Numbered from the stretch's first letter, positions 19,801 to 32,285 are shown. The stretch is 56,562 nt of DNA from Xanthoparmelia taractica (GCA_033085395.1 JANQBS010000250.1:1-56562); one strand, 5' to 3'. Notes: generated by a model from the sequence alone, not told the origin. Numbers and translations: made by a program.

Positions 19801-22800
19801 CTATATTGCCCTGTCCTATATTCCGTATTCGTAGCTGGATGGAAGTATATGTCGAGTGGGTCGGGTGGGTCGAGTGGATTGATTGGTGCGGACGAGAGGA
19901 GGGAGATGGAGGTGTCAAGGGAGCGGAAGGACGAGAGGGATGAGAGGGTTGGGGTATTGGGGATGAGGGAATAAAGTCGAGGGAATGAAGAGGGTGTGTA
20001 GGGGAGACGGATAGGTGGAGGAGAATATTGTAGGTCGGGAGTGGGCAGATATGGGAATTGAAAAATGTTTTAGAGAAGAGGGGGAGGAGGGGGGAGCATG
20101 CGAGTAGGGGAGATGGATATGGAAATAGAGGGGAGGTGCGGGGTGCGGGCGGGAAGGCGGGGTAGGGGCCAAGGAGGAGGATATCGTGGGTAGAGAGAGT
20201 TGGAGAATAGGATTTCTTGCGTTCGTTGTGGTTGCTACATCCTGTAGAGGAAGAGCTACCTAGGGCTGGCGGTTTATCGGGCCATCTGGTACTGGTCCGA
20301 CTTCCTTGCTCAGAGATGGTGGTGCACAGGTGGACTTGACTGGTGCATTAGCCCTAGAAACCGCCATACGTCTTTCGATCTCTTGGGCCTTTCAAACAAC
20401 TGAGATTTGAAACTTGTGTTGTCTACTTATGTATCGGTGTTTGTATTTCCTTTCCTACGTAGTGGATGTAAATGGCAGACTCAGCTTTCCTTTCCTCCAT
20501 AACTTCGATCCTGGCTGAAGAAAGAGAGTTGAAACCCATATTGGTTTTCTCCTCGTCCAAAGCGGCTTCTACCTGAAGCTCACACAGGGCTGCCCCTCTT
20601 CTCCTCTTACAGCCCAAGGAGGTGCGGTACAGAGCCAGCATGCGAGTGAACAGCTCCATACCAGACTTTGGTCCGCTGCGCAGGTGTCCTTCCCATGGCA
20701 TTCTATGCAATTTCCCGCAGTTGAGTTACGAGACTCCATACTCCCTTTCGAAATGGTCATTGCTATTCCACTCTTGAGCCCCGAATTAGAGTCTCTCCCT
20801 CCCCTTTTCCTTAACCAAAGAACCTCGAAATCGGCACCGTCGGCCTGGGTCAAATTCGTGTTTGTCCTGAATCCAGATTCTTTGAGCTATCGTTCCGTAA
20901 ACGCACTTACACGGTCTTTGGGTATACGAGAGTTATGACTTCCTAACTTGTGTTTTTGAGTTGGTGGATGAATGAGTATCTGGAAATTAGATGGAGCTCA
21001 TGTTTTGCTGTAGAAGGAGCATAAACGGTTCGGCGAGCGTGTTTACGGGACGTCAGTGTTGACACGAGGCAAAGAAAAGGGGTGTGGGGTCGGGTATGCT
21101 TTTGGTGAGTTGCGTGTCTGCTACGATCTTTGAGCAGATGTGCACGGAGGTTTATGCAGGTGGTTTTAATGATGGCGGCCGTTCAACTGCCTTCTACTGC
21201 ATGATGCTCGAGTCGTGGTTCGTTTCCGGGACGATTGAGATGAGTTTGATTACCTGCGACGTACCCGAGTGTACATCATGCGACGCACGTCAAAATGACA
21301 GCTTTTGCGGAGAAGTCGCCCTTTTGGGACTGCGGCTTGCTGGCTACTGCTTGGTAGAGAAATGCCTGTGTTTGTTTTTGGTCTTTTGGACAAGGGTCTG
21401 GAATGACAGGGTTTCGGTGCTGCAACCGTCTGTGCAGTATGATAGGGTGCATGAACGTTTGATGCTGTTATGGCAGATAGTAGTGTCGCGGTAGGGATAT
21501 GAGGAAAGTTCGTTGGACGGGTGGATCACCGATAACTTATTCCGGGTCGAGGGGGCGGACCGTCTGCAGGGTTGTTGTAGTTGAATTCTTTAGTTGAGTT
21601 GAGGGATTCTGGATTGAATGGACTGGCGGGGAAGGCTAAATTCTCTCAACCCCCCTGCCCTACCTCCTTTTTCTCACATACTATCCACTATTGGCGACAG
21701 CTTCTTCCCCAATTTAGATTGCCCCATGGCGGTCAACGTGGAAGCTCTTCCTATGGATGACTCCTTGTAAAAATCTCTCACGATCTTTTTCGTAGCTCTG
21801 ATATTCATAGATGTCTAAGCTTCAGGTAACAGGCGCTAGCGGATAGAACTGTGAAGCAGGGCTACTGCAATGCGACATCATCGTATCGGTCCCCGAGCAG
21901 CGCCGTAGAATGGGGAAAGCGGTATAGCGCCGATAAGGAGAAAAACAATTTGTGACTTTGCGGGTTGTTTACCACATCGATTGACCTAAGAGTTTGAAAG
22001 AGAAGCAGAATCATAGAGCTGGCTAGAATAGCTGAGCTACATGGACTGAGATATTTCCAGGGTTGGTTGGATGTGGAGGACGCTAGTTTTGAATGCCCCC
22101 AAAGCCGTTGACATTAGCGTTAGCAAGGGTGCAAGCTTTGAATGGTTCTGATCATGGAGGAGGGAATAAATGGACGAATGAATGAATGACTGAGGAACAA
22201 CGAAATAAGAAAAAGACGTGATGGTGTGCAAGAAAACAGGAGAGGCTTCGGGAGCTAGAAGGTTGGCAGCGCGGGCGTCTCGTCCCGCGTCGCCGTTGGA
22301 GATGACCTTGTCTGCTGTGCCTCCCTTTCCATAATTCTTACCTTAAGTCTAAACAGTATCCCTGTAATTGCTCGCATCTTCAAAGGGTTGACGCGAGACA
22401 CCCATCAATCCTTATTCATAGCCATTGCCATCAGCGCAAGTGGAGCTGCTGCAACATGCCTTGCAAATACAAATCAACTTGCATGTATTGCGGATCCCCC
22501 TTGCGCAATCGCCATCCCTAGACCCCCGACCGATTACTCTTCGCGGTCCCGAATCACCGTAGATGATAATGATTGCTGCGCCTACAGCGCGAGCCACCTC
22601 GCCTTAGTGCATCTGCAACAGGAAAACCTATAAAACGGTCCCCCCCTGTCACTGGTGCGCCAGCATGATAAGGTTCTTTAAAAATTCTAGGGACTTCCCT
22701 CTTTGGCCACAGATAGCGTCAGGATGCATAGGCTTGCATTGGCCTCCCAGAGCCTGCAGCGAACCTGGTACTTCTTATGTCCGTGCGGCTCTGGTGGCAT

Positions 22801-23006
22801 ACTAGGTACTCGTACCAAGCTGTCAGATCTGAGATCGCGTGCCTGGATGTGCCTTAGTGTGACAGCGCATTTGGCTTTCCCGTGGCATTACCAATAAAAT
22901 GTCCACCTCCCCAGACTTCTATCTCTTCATTGCTTGACGCGAAGTGTTCCTCTCTACTTTTTCTTCCCTCCCCATCTCTCATCCACCCTTCACGGCAATT
23001 GCGAAG
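16847..23006. other. 6.2-kb interval without a supported gene
   Basis: Between the divergent starts of pho88 (-) and the Pth11-like receptor (+) no frame exceeds ~165 codons and none shows protein-family character. The interval contains a pyrimidine-rich then purine-rich tract (listed separately) and a CT-rich leader just before the receptor ATG at 23007. It could carry long leaders, non-coding transcripts or fast-evolving small genes, none of which can be shown from the sequence. Confidence 0.6.
19400..20195. other. Polypyrimidine-to-polypurine strand switch
   Basis: From ~19400 to ~19800 the plus strand is dominated by C and T (runs such as CTCTTCTCTCTCTTCCCTTC). From ~19860 to ~20195 it is dominated by G and A (such as GAGAAGAGGGGGAGGAGGGG). 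The switch is at about 19820. Each half resembles the CT-rich tracts found before fungal transcription starts, one on each strand, and the halves are partly complementary. A 12-bp unit TGCTTAGCTCCC is tandemly doubled near 19470-19493. Confidence 0.75.
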
Positions 23007-24237
23007 ATGCTGGACGGAAATCCAAGAGGAGAGCTTGTAATCAAGGTGACCATCGTCTGTGGTATCCTCGAAACCCTTGCTGTCATATTGCGACTCGTCG
23101 CCCGATGGAGAAGCAAAGCCGCTTTCGCCGCAGACGATTGGTGGATTGTAGCAACCTTGATTCCTTCATATGCTATGCTAGCAGTTGGTATTTTGATGGT
23201 CACCATTGGGGGTGGCGGTCGTCATGCGGCAACCCTGGACTTGTACCAGCTCGAGACCTTCCTCAAAGTAAACTTCAGCTTCATTTCCGCATTTTGAAGC
23301 TCTCCTAACTCACTTATCAGACTGTCACCGCTGCCCTAATCGCTTACGCCTTCACGATTTTCATGGTCAAAATCTCCATATTGCTGATGTATCGCCGGAT
23401 CTTCGACACTGAGGCATTCAAAAAGGCCACGTTGGTTGTCGGCGCGGCATGCGTTGCATGGGCTATAGCTGCCATCTTCTGCCTCATATTCCAGTGCCAC
23501 CCTTTTTCTGGACTATGGAACCCGGAGCTCACTTTCACGAGCAAGTGCATAAACCTGCAGTCCTATTACAGGGCAGTCGCATCCTCAAACATGGCCCTTG
23601 ATATTATAATTCTTTGCATGCCGTTATTCATGGTATGGAGGTTGAAACTTGAAGCAAGTCAGAAGCTCATGTTGTCCGGCATCTTTGCTTTGGGTGGCTT
23701 GGTCTGCGTGGCTAGCTTGATGCGCATCATTACTGTCAATCTGATAAAAGGTGCCGATCTGACGTGTAAGCTCACGATCCTTTCCATTGTATTTGAGCGC
23801 AAGCCACTAACGTGTCTGTTACAGACTCTTTGACAACGCCGTACATGTGGAGTCAAGTGGAGCCAACCATGGCCGTCGTCTGCGCGTGCCTTACGACTTA
23901 CCGCCCACTTTTTGCTGGCTTACACCTCAAGTTCCTGAGCACTTTCAGCAGAAACAAGCGCTATCCCTCGCGGACGAACGAAAATGAAACCATCATCGAC
24001 GTCACACCTAACAGTCGAAGGTCTTCGAGGTGGTCGAAAGGGAGAAGAGCCAGTGATAACAGGGAGCTCCTTCGTTTTGAACGAATGAACAACCAGGGGA
24101 CGAAGGGAGGGCTTCACGTTGTCAATGTTCCTGGCGTAGTATATACTCCCTCAGCCAGCGGCACGTTGTCCCCCACGCGAGAGGATTATGGATTTCCAAG
24201 ATCAACTAAAGTGAAGAAGGAAGATTCATTTGTTTGA
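23007..24237 (+). CDS. Pth11-like seven-transmembrane receptor (fungal rhodopsin-like domain)
   Basis: Three exons (23007-23267, 23321-23765, 23825-24237) give 372 residues. The protein starts close to the first membrane helix (ELVIKVTIVCGILETLAVILR) and carries the family's ADDWWI motif after helix 1, FMVKISILLMYRRIF in the middle, the Cys of IFQCHPFSGLW, and ASSNMALDIIILCMPLFMVWRL, all typical of the Pth11/rhodopsin-like fungal membrane family. The soluble C-terminal tail is Ser/Arg-rich. No CFEM domain precedes the helices. Relatives act as surface sensors, for example of host surface in plant pathogens, but ligand and pathway here are unknown. Introns are 53 and 59 bp, GT-AG. A CT-rich leader lies directly upstream of the ATG. 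Confidence 0.92.
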
Positions 24238-24970
24238 CAGGTTAAAAAGGGGCAAGGTATGCGACGGAACAAGGCTCTTGTGGATATTATAGATCAAAAG
24301 TTCCACAACATAAACTTGAAATGGATGTGTATATTTTCTTCTTATTTAGCACGCGTCGAGCAAGTGCGTCAACAAATAGCGACGTGGGTTTGCGTCCATA
24401 GTAAAAAATTTGGCGTATTGTGTGGGAAAGCTGGAGAAACCCTATTGTTCCGACTGCACTGCATGTGGAACGTAGAAGTAGACAAGTTGAACTATGTGAG
24501 CGGATATACGGAGTACCATCTCCAGGACTAACCCAATAGACCCTTGAAACAGTCCACATTACTTTTTCTCCAAGGAGCGGATATCGGCGATCTGCCGCGT
24601 GGTCAAGTCTCAGGGGAAGTTGCGCGTAAACCTGGGTGCAATACCATTGGTCCAGCATTATGATCTCTGCATCTCGCTTGACACTGGATGTTTTTTGTAA
24701 ATCGCTTGCGGATCAAGCCAGCAGAGCCGCTGATGGAGTTCAATTTCCTCATGTCCGTCTCTGGCCCGAAAGCCGTCGAGGGCGAAAGCTAGAAGCCACC
24801 CGTATCGGATCAATGTGTGGAAGCTTGCTGCTCGACCCTGTCTCGCTTCTTTGATGCTGGTATCGTTGTGTGACAGTGATGCGTTGCAAGGCATGAGCTG
24901 ATTTGCAAGACCAAAGCGATCCGAAGTAGGCGTTGTCAAGCCAGAAGCAGAAAGGCTAAGTGATCTACTC
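24238..24970. other. Intergenic between convergent genes
   Basis: About 730 bp shared by the 3' ends of the receptor gene and gpi19. Only shadow frames are seen. Confidence 0.6.
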
Positions 24971-25976
24971 CTAACCATACAGTATCTCACAGACCCCGCC
25001 AACGGGCACGTCCATGACGGCATTCGTACCTTCGTTCCATAGCGTTCTCCAATCAACCTCTTTCGCATCGTCGATGCTTATGACAGCTCCAGTGTGTCCA
25101 GCCTTCCTCTGTATACGCCGGTGGCTGTCTAGCACCGCAACGTGTGCGGCTTCATCTACAATGTTCTCTATACTGTTCATTGGCAGAGTGAGATAGCCAG
25201 TGTTGTAGGAGGCCAAGGCGACGTAGATGTAGACGAGGGTCATGACGAGGAAAGAAGGTATTGCGAGAGACCACCACCGGTTCGGATAGTAGTAGATACC
25301 GAGTTGGTGAAGGAATGGTGAGGGGAGATAGGACCAGAGGAGGTACATGACTAGGGGAGTAAGCTCGCAGCCCATGGGTGAGGCTGGTGGACTTACGGAA
25401 ACCAAGAGACGAGAGCAGATACAACACGAAGCCGTAGTACTCATATGTAGGAACCTTCGGACTTGCTCTGGGTACAGTCGTGGCAATGCGAGCTGACTTG
25501 GCAACAGCCGCTTCGGTGTCATTAGGTGTATCGTTCTCAGAGCTGTCTGGAGTTGTAGGACGCGAAGTCGTTGTAGAGAACGTAGGCCGGAGCAGTGACG
25601 TCAAAGAAGGCGAAGCAGGCAGGGGCGTAGGCGGTCTATTATAGTAGGGCGGAGCAAAGGCATTAGACATGAGGAGGGAAGAATTGGAGTGATGGAGGAA
25701 TGGTGGTTGTCTGGGAGCTTCGTCGTCATTTTCTGACTCAGGATCGGACGATTCGTCTGAAGATCCATCATCGAGCGTGTATTGAGACTGGGTGCCACTG
25801 TCTTCCTCCTCCTCTTCGTCTTTCTCCTCGTCTCCATACGTGGATGAAGAAGAGCTCGCGAGTGGGTGCTCAATTTCGAGAGCTCGAGGTGTTTCTTCAG
25901 CTGGCGTGATGGGTTGCGCCAAGTCAAAGCTCTGGAGGGACAAGGAGGCTACTCGACCTCTGCTCTGCGGCGCCAT
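24971..25976 (-). CDS. gpi19: GPI-GlcNAc transferase subunit P (PIG-P/Gpi19)
   Basis: Exons 25976-25397 and 25350-24971, with a 46-bp intron, encode 319 residues. The PIG-P domain begins near residue 178 (YEYYGFVLYLLSSLGF), crosses the splice into LMYLLWSYLPSPFLHQLGI, and includes YYPNRWWSLAIPSFLVM with the second membrane helix and the conserved NSIENIVDEA. By family it is a subunit of the complex that starts GPI-anchor synthesis on the cytoplasmic face of the ER. The first ~175 residues are a disordered Ser/Pro/Asp/Glu-rich extension with an acidic stretch (DEEKDEEEEEDSG), as in many filamentous fungi. An alternative in-frame ATG at 26033 would add 19 residues. The tail past residue ~290 is less conserved. 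Confidence 0.9.
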
Positions 25977-27176
25977 GGTTGGGTTGTCCACGGCCTTAGC
26001 AAGTAAAGAGGTACTATTGGAGATTGGCCGCATGTATTATAAATCACGCTAGCAGTGTCACTATCTTTACTCACGAGTATAGTACGGTATTTTAATGCCC
26101 ACGCCCAGCAAGTGTCTATGAGCCAACATCATCAAGGTATATGATTTATTATACAACGTACCATCCCGGTCGTTTCGTGGTCAGTCTATCCTGCGTCAAA
26201 GTTGATAGCAACAGTCTTGTAAGACTTGTTGCAAGTCGAAATTTCCAGTGCGACCATGCAGTGCCAAAATTTCGATAATTTGTTCAAAGCAAGATTGAGT
26301 ACCCAAAGCACACCGTAGGAGATAACCAAGGCGTCGATGTCAGCTTCGAAGCATAGCTCGCTCGTCAAAGGGTCTCTTCTCGTTCAGCTCAAAGCTATGT
26401 ACTTGCTGCAAGCAACGCAGTGAAATCAAGCGCCGCCCCGAAGAAGATACGCTCAGATGCCCCAGGTATTGCGATGGCATGCCTTCTAATTCAGTCTGTA
26501 AATTTGGTAATCAGTTAAGCGTATAACTTAAAGAGGTTTTTGATTGATGGGTTGTCTGGTGGGGGATCTTTCAAGGTCGAGGGAGATGTTATAGATATCG
26601 CAAGAAAGATGCTTGACGGGATTGATCCTTATACTGGGACGAGCTCACCAACCATAGGATACATAGGATTCGTCCGACGGTGATTCGTGCACATTGAGTG
26701 TCTGTGAGCGAAAGGCTGAGTATACTATTCCAGAAATGTAGCTTAACGCTAAATATAAGATTATATCTGCTTTATCTAGAGCCTGATCTTGCGACAACAG
26801 GTTCAATAATGGTACCTTATTCTTATTAGTTATTGCTCATGAAGAAATTGCAGTAATGGCTGGTGGCTGATATAGCCTTATGCGGAAACCGCACAGCGCA
26901 CGCACTTGGAATCTTGCGTGCAAGCAAAATATCACTCGCGCAGCAGATAGGCCAGATCATACGGCGTGGCCTTTGGACACAGGGTGCTCAACAGCCGTGT
27001 CGTAGGCTTACTAGGGGCAGCTGCAGGTGCGCGGCCTGAAACGCTTTTTGCAATCTGTCTTCCAGCCTTGCATTTTCCTCCATTGAATTTCCTCCCCCTT
27101 CCCACCAACTAGAAACATCACTCTCTTCCAAGCAACTTCTACATAATCGTACTTCTTCTCCGGCTTTTGTAGCAAG
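25977..27176. other. Divergent intergenic region, gpi19 and protease promoters
   Basis: 1.2 kb between divergent genes. It includes a modestly AT-rich stretch at about 26740-26840. No gene or known motif can be supported. Confidence 0.6.
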
Positions 27177-28940
27177 ATGCATTCACTCTGCCCTTTTGCG
27201 GCCGTCCTGTTAGCCGTTCCCTTCGCGTCCAGCGATACAACTCCACTCGTCATACCCTGGAACACAACGCACTCATACGGTCCCGACGGTCCCTGGCCCG
27301 TGGTAACAGTCCAAGTCGGTAGTAGTGATGTTGCGGGTACTCAGCCCATCTCCACCGTCGACCTCTACCCGGTGGAGTATTCGAATCTATGATACTCCGG
27401 TGTTTATGTTGCAATGACAACGGTACAGTTTTCGGCGACGGGTCAAGCCAATGTTCACGATTCGAGGACCGTGCAGTGTGGTATTACAGATGAAGTGGGC
27501 TTGATATGGCAATGGTCAAGTGAAATGGCGGAGGATGTCCACGGTATAGCGGAGAATGTGTTGGATACGATGAGAATTCCGGCGCTGCATGGTACCTTTG
27601 CTGTTTACAACAGCACCATCTCCGTGGTGCGAGCTTGGCAGCTCGGGTTGCCGGACGGAACATACTATCCAGCACAGGTTGGCACCCTTTCGCTGGGAGC
27701 GCCAGGGACGGGCATTCAGGCATTCAGTGCTAATGCAACGGGGCAGACTGTGCCAGGCTACGCGTATACGCAGGGCTTAGTGGCCAGTAATTCCTGGGGA
27801 CTGCAATATGGGTCAGCGTCACTCAACCAGGAAGGCTCGCTGGTCTTCGGTGGATACGACCAAAGTAGAGTTTTGGGGGATATAGGGGTATTTGATTTGG
27901 CTGCGAATCTGGGAATGCTGCCGAACTTGCTGGATGTTCAGATCGGTGTTGAAAATGGATCGTCGCCGTTCAGCGAGAGCTCTTACACCGGCTTGCTGAA
28001 ACTGAACGCAAGTTTCAACGGGGTGCAGCCTGCTGTTATCAACCCAATCGTACCCTACCTCTTCATGTCCTCAGAGACGTGCGCTGCGATCGCCGAGAAC
28101 CTGCCCGTAGCGTTAGAGCCACAACTTGGGCTGTACATCTGGAACACGACGGATCCACGGTACGAGAGAATCGTAAAGTCACCCGCATACCTCGCATTCG
28201 TCTTCCAGAATCCGAGCGGCAATCTCACCATCAAGGTGCCGTTTCAACTCCTGAATCTCACACTCAAGGCGCCGATAGTGATACCAACCCAGCAATACTT
28301 TCCATGCCGGCCCTTTCGTGTGCTTGATAACTCTGGTAACTATTTTCTGGGGAAAGTTTTTCTACAGGCAGCCTTCATAGGTATGAGTTGGCAAGAGGAG
28401 AAATTCTTCCTGGCACAAGCTCCGGGACCCGGAGTAGGAGCGTCTAACATCAAATCTATCGGCCCGAACGAGATAACCATTAGTGCTGACCCTATTGAGA
28501 ACTTTGCGGTGACCTGGGCAAGAAATTGGAAGTCGCTTTCCGATACCAACAAGAATAGAAGTACCACAGCATTTCCCACCACCAACGGACAAAAAGGCAC
28601 TTCCCCTACGGGCGATAGCAAGAATCTCCCGGCGATTCCCACTGGTGCCTCTAACGAAGAAAAGGGAGCCTCAGCATCCGAAGTTTCGAGCCGCACCAAG
28701 GGTGCCATAGTCATAGGGGTCGTTGTGGGCGCGCTGGCTGCTACCAGTGCAGTGTTGCTGCCTTGGATCCATAGGCGCAGGATAGATGTGCCGCCGCACG
28801 GGAAACTAGCGCCTTCGCAAGAGAAAGCCGTGCCTAAGAAGCAAGACACCCGAGTGTACGAAAAGGATGGAGTGGCTCGAATTCCTGAGATTGAGGAAGG
28901 TCTGCGCCATGTGGCTGACAACGACGGCGAAATCTATTAG
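27177..28940 (+). CDS. Pepsin-like aspartic protease (peptidase A1 fold) with C-terminal membrane anchor; 5' end problematic
   Basis: The frame starting at 27177 (signal peptide, then SYGPDGPWPVVTVQVG, the usual A1 N-terminus) meets TGA at 27390-27392, and the same frame resumes open to 28940. A 57-nt GT-AG intron at 27372-27428, an exact multiple of three, would remove the stop and give about 568 residues, but its donor GTGGAG is weak. An alternative donor GTAACA at 27303 also keeps the frame but deletes conserved residues. Family features after it are LPDGTYYPAQVGTLSLGAPG, GSLVFGGYDQSRV, LLDVQIGVENGSSPF, LGLYIWNTTDPRYERIV, and FLQAAFIGMSW. A Ser/Thr linker, a transmembrane helix (GAIVIGVVVGALAATSAVLL) and a cytoplasmic tail follow. 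The first catalytic Asp-Thr-Gly is not visible around VDLYP, so activity is doubtful. Confidence 0.7.
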
Positions 28941-29419
28941 CTAGAGCTCAGAGAATACCTTTAGGGCAAATTTATGCAAAGAACATGCGCTCGAGTATTT
29001 TTCTATCAAGCATTCCTTCCGGGAAGTGGCTGGCAAAGTATCGGGCGTCGCTAGGCTATGACTTCATTCTCCAGCCCGCATGATTCGTCCAGACATAGCG
29101 TTGCTTGACTTCGTGTCCACGCATCATGGAGCATGTCTCTCGTGCAGTCTACCGAACTCCGCTTTTCAAGGAGATTGGGGTCGTCTTGTGAGGTCAAGAT
29201 CGAGGGTATAGCAAGATTAAGCCGGGCGGAGTTACATAGTGTAGTAGTAGTATTTTTAAGTCAGATGTGGATTATGGATACGGAATTGCTACTCGCTACA
29301 ACATCCTCTGCTGCTGCTCCTGGGGACCCTCTCCTGCACCATCTGTGTGCAGAGTACAGCTAACCCATCGCCGTCATTCTGGTATTCCAACGCTGTATCC
29401 TGCCCCAATTGCTGCATCA
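28941..29419. other. Intergenic between protease and NLR pseudogene
   Basis: About 480 bp shared by the 3' ends of two convergent loci. No feature recognised. Confidence 0.6.
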
Positions 29420-32285
29420 TTATCCAGTCTTCGATTGAGCTTCCAGAACGACTTTCACCGCCCTCTCGAAATCGTAGTCGCAGACGTTCCCATTCTCGAT
29501 TGTTACGCCGTGAGGAAGTGCTTGCGGATCTGCTCCTTTCTCTAGAAGAAATTGCACCATTTCAATGTTGCCGAGTCGGACTGCCATTACTAGCGGCGTG
29601 TCACCTTCGTTATATCTCGCCTCTAGATCGGCTCCTCTCTCAAGAAAGATGTGCACAGCTTCGAACTTTCCTTTTCGGACCGCTGCCCTAGAGGCGTCTC
29701 ACCGAGGTAGTCTCTCGCTTCCAGGTCGGCTCCTCTTGCGAGGAGGATTGGTATCGCTTCGAGTGTGTAGGCTTCGACTGCTGCCGCCAGGGGCGTTTTA
29801 CCCTCGTCATCTCTCGCTTCCAGATCGGCTCCATACTCGAGAAGTAGCCTGATGTTCCGTGTTTGAGACCTCATATGCTGATTTCTAGCAACAATATGAA
29901 GCAGCGTGCCTCCATGCGCTTCGGCGTCTCTGAAGTTCACATCGGCTCCTCTTTTCAATAGCATTTTGACTATCGTTGTGGAACGTCCGTATAAAGCTTG
30001 AGTGATGGCGTTAATACTCTTGTTTAAATTCCCCCAAAAGACTGTCGATGTGCGCTCCGTGTGCCAGCAAGAGCTCCACTGTAGCGATATATCTTCCTCT
30101 GGCAGCACACCCTAGTGGTTTTTTACCGTAAGTGGTGTTGGAGTTGATATCGGCTTCATGATGTAGCAAAAGCTCAATAGTTTCAAGGTGGCCACTCCCT
30201 GCAGCTAAATTTAATGCTGATTCTCCATACGCTGTCTTAGCCTCAATGGCGGCACCCAATTGTAAAAACGTCAGCACCACATCTTGATGCCCTACTTTGG
30301 CTGGTATGTAGACTAGCAGTAAATCTGAAATGCTTTCTAACTCCAGTGTCTCTTTTTCGTGAAGTAATTGCTTGACTGCCTTGTAATCTACTTTCCAAAA
30401 CGCGTTATAGAGCTTGGTCAAATATATGATTGCATTCTTTCGTAGTGCGGTGAAGCTTTCTCGTTCGAGGAGAAGCCACACCAGACTAATATATCCATGA
30501 GATACAGCCCATTCCAGTGATGTTCGATTCAATTCGCAATCTCTTGCTGCTGTATCGGCTCCTCTTTCGAGCAGCTGCAGCACTATTGACTCTAGAGTTC
30601 TGCTGGACTATGGATTCCTAGAAAAGGGACGGGGGGATCTTGCCAAAACAAGCATGGCTGTTTCGCGCTCTGAGTTACGGGCGTACACATGTGCACCCTT
30701 ATATGTAGCAGAGCTAAAGGGCGCACCTTTATAAAGCGTACTGTTGTATGGAGGGGCAAATCACCGCCATCATCCTCTAGGCTTGCATCAGCCCCTGCTG
30801 TCAAGAAATGTTGCGTTCCCTCTAGATTGTATTGGGCTGGTGCTTCTGCAAGTGACCGTGGGCCAGATGGTAATGGAGAATTGACGTAAACATCGGCACC
30901 CAGCAAGACCTGCATCGTCCTGACGTGGCGACCTGAGGTCGCCACAGTCATCGCTTCTGCAAGGGATTCTTCGGAGATAGCCCACCTTTGCCCGCCATGC
31001 AGAAGAAGGCGCGAAACACCCCCGTATCCGCTATTGTGAAAGGCTTCCCTCATCAGTTGATTCCTCTTAAAATCGTCTGTCTCATATTCTGCTAGAAGGT
31101 CCAACATCTCTTCGTGGCCTGCGGTAGCCGCGATGGACGTTCCCGAAACTCCGGGGCCATGAAATGCTCTCGAATCCGCATTCTGAACTACGCTGTAGAA
31201 GTAACCTCGATACGGACAGTTTGTTCGTGCTGACAGACCATGCCAATGCACTACGCCCCTTTCGGTCTAGAGACTCAACTGCGGCCCCAGAATCTAATAG
31301 CAGTCGCACGATTTCTTCATGACCGTTCTTTGCTGCCTTATGCAAGGCCGTCATACCCTCAGAATCGCTTGCACCTATCTCTACCCCTTGATTCAAATAG
31401 TACTCAACAAAATATCTGATTCCGAGAGAAGCAGCTATATGTAGCTCGGTGACATCCTTTGGGCTACGAGTTTGGTTGTCCCAAATGTTGAACCTTGTCT
31501 TGACGTGGTGAATAACTTCATTTGCACACGAAATATTAGGCATTTTCCCCAGAAAGTCCGGTATCAATTGCTTTAGGTTCCATGAATCGTCCCTCTTTTG
31601 ATTATGGCAATCGACCGTGGCGAGGCAAGGATCTGGATTTCTTCCAAGATCCGTAAACGCAATGCATAGATGGTGACCCCAGTTCTCGGCTGCGTATTGC
31701 ATTAAAGTGTTGCTTTTGAGAAGGTTTCTCATGTATGAATGTACTGCGCACTCCTCATCCGAAGATTTCCACCTCGGCGCTGAAACTCTACCTTTGTTCT
31801 TTAGATGTTCGATCATCTTGTCTCGAGAAAAGGTTGCAAATGCGGTGAAATTGAGGTAGGTTATGAGGACGCCCGCGAAATGTCGATGAGCTTCTGGGCT
31901 TCGATACTGTTGCCATTTACGTCTGAAGTACTCTTCGGTGGTGTAATGAACAAATCTAACAGTCTGACCCCAACCTTCTATGACCACGAGGCCACAACAG
32001 GCCGAGATCAATGATCCGGTTTTGGGAAGAGCTCTTGGTTCTAGAAAAGTATCGCCCGAATGGATAGATAGAGCTTGGCGCACTTCTGCCAAGGATAGAG
32101 GTCTTTTTGCACAACTGATGAGCATGAAAACTTGATCAGCTCGCGCTCGCTTTCGGGAGTCCTGATGTTTGATCCGCTCTAATGCATCATCATACGTTCG
32201 ATCTAGATCTCCAGGTTAGCGCTGGAGACTTTCCTCGAGTTCGCGGATGTTATCCTCTTTGGCAAGAGAATCCATGTGCAGAGCT
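29420..32285 (-). pseudogene. NLR (NACHT-ankyrin) pseudogene, 5'-truncated and frameshifted
   Basis: Minus-strand reading from ~32285 starts inside the segment after a NACHT domain (FLIAALHMDSLAKEDNIREL), hits TAA at 32218-32216, then continues with RTYDDALERIKHQD and QVFMLISCAKRPLSLAEV, the winged-helix region typical of fungal NACHT receptors. Ankyrin repeats follow (GMTALHKAAKNGHEEIVRLL; GESALNLAAGSGHLETIELL; GKTPLAAAVEAYTLEAIPIL). The ankyrin frame jumps near 31190, between 30720 and 30590, near 30030 and near 29690; at the last site a single missing base separates ETPLG from the continuing repeat. No P-loop half is found upstream. These breaks are indels, not the RIP pattern. It is a dead relative of incompatibility or immune receptors. 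Confidence 0.85.

Noticed and set aside
19915..20172. 85-codon Pro/Ser-rich minus-strand frame
   Set aside because: It is a by-product of the purine-rich tract read on the other strand.
29623..30583. Treating the two ankyrin frames as separate intact genes
   Set aside because: Each begins and ends in the middle of ankyrin repeats and the repeat series continues across the frame changes, so one broken gene is the simpler reading.
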